DNA of 64,000 nt. Origin: Pelagibacterium flavum. GTDB taxonomy: Bacteria; Pseudomonadota; Alphaproteobacteria; Rhizobiales; Devosiaceae. The DNA lies in the NCBI RefSeq assembly GCF_025854335.1, contig NZ_CP107716.1, positions 3,155,001 to 3,219,000 of the forward strand. Direction: 5' to 3'. The position numbers were made by a program, and so were the translations under genes. This document shows, in pieces, positions 63,945 to 64,000 of this stretch. Numbering within the stretch: the first letter of the stretch is position 1; each line of letters opens with the position of its first letter. Below the pieces are notes generated by a model. It ran no database searches. It had not been told where the DNA came from and worked only from the letters and a program-made list of their open reading frames with translations.

Positions 63945-64000
63945 TCAGTTCCTGGAGGCGCCAGGGTCGGCATCGTAGTTGGCCCTTGCCGCATCGATGG
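63945..64000 (-). CDS. Possible 3' end of a further gene (partial)
   Basis: A frame entering from the right edge reads 18 codons (IDAARANYDADPGASRN at the end) to a TGA at 63945-63947. It would be the gene before aglE on the same strand. The stretch is too short to recognise, and the frame may be fortuitous. The 124 bases between this stop and the aglE operators hold nothing else I can name. Confidence 0.3.
   Translation of the reverse strand, partial: IDAARANYDADPGASRN

Overview
The window is a contiguous piece of an alphaproteobacterial chromosome, most probably from the Hyphomicrobiales (the overall gene set fits a Devosia/Pelagibacterium-like organism, which is inference). Signs seen directly are: an aa3 cytochrome oxidase cluster in the alphaproteobacterial order with ctaB, ctaG, DUF983 and SURF1; families largely confined to this class (DUF1127, DUF2093, DUF4170, DUF6101, TIGR01459 HAD, hisZ); a tRNA-His with A73 and no encoded G-1; an Irr-type iron box; and an agl alpha-glucoside operon like that of Sinorhizobium. 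The DNA is GC-rich throughout, coding-dense, and shows no transposase, phage, plasmid or CRISPR feature.

Layout. 1-8012 (minus strand): ctaC-ctaD-ctaB-coxF-like-ctaG-ctaE-DUF983-SURF1-thrC, then the first codons of another gene. 8326-12659: an IalB-like periplasmic protein, a divergent DUF1127/LysR pair, and a MarR regulator divergent from a two-gene ABC-2 exporter with a striking nested dyad operator. 12661-28000: housekeeping genes in changing orientation (gshA, rsmE, ubiA, a CysQ-like phosphatase, xseA, purD, patatin, tadA, mutL, rsmD, an RluB-type pseudouridine synthase with a repetitive tail, a lipoprotein, lspA). 27947-34962 (minus): ileS, ribF, a methyltransferase, a TIGR01459 HAD protein and a degenerate EAL protein. 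35115-39241: a sigma-54 activator with a dead receiver, then two membrane glycosyltransferase genes. 39343-46289: CIRCE-controlled groESL, TSUP and DoxX membrane proteins, and hisS-hisZ-hisG. 46508-51667: small proteins, tag, an L,D-transpeptidase, an orphan FlbD-like DNA-binding domain, tRNA-His and a pseudo-histidine kinase. 51715-55682: a ferric iron ABC importer with an Irr box. 55757-63728: aglK, aglA, aglR, aglG, aglF, aglE with three identical-core LacI-type operators.

How the genes work together. Three coherent systems dominate: assembly of an aa3 oxidase (subunits I-III, heme O synthase, copper chaperone, SURF1); periplasmic-binding-protein-dependent iron uptake controlled by iron or heme status; and uptake plus hydrolysis of alpha-glucosides controlled by AglR, split into aglEFG and aglAK units separated by aglR and a bidirectional terminator. 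A fourth theme is less expected: four signalling proteins (pseudo-kinase, receiver-dead NtrC-like activator, EAL protein without catalytic residues, orphan FlbD-type HTH) have all lost the residues that would make them ordinary enzymes or receivers. I consider these, the repeat-built SURF1 N terminus, the 30-codon small ORF and the nested MarR-type dyad the best candidates for something undescribed.
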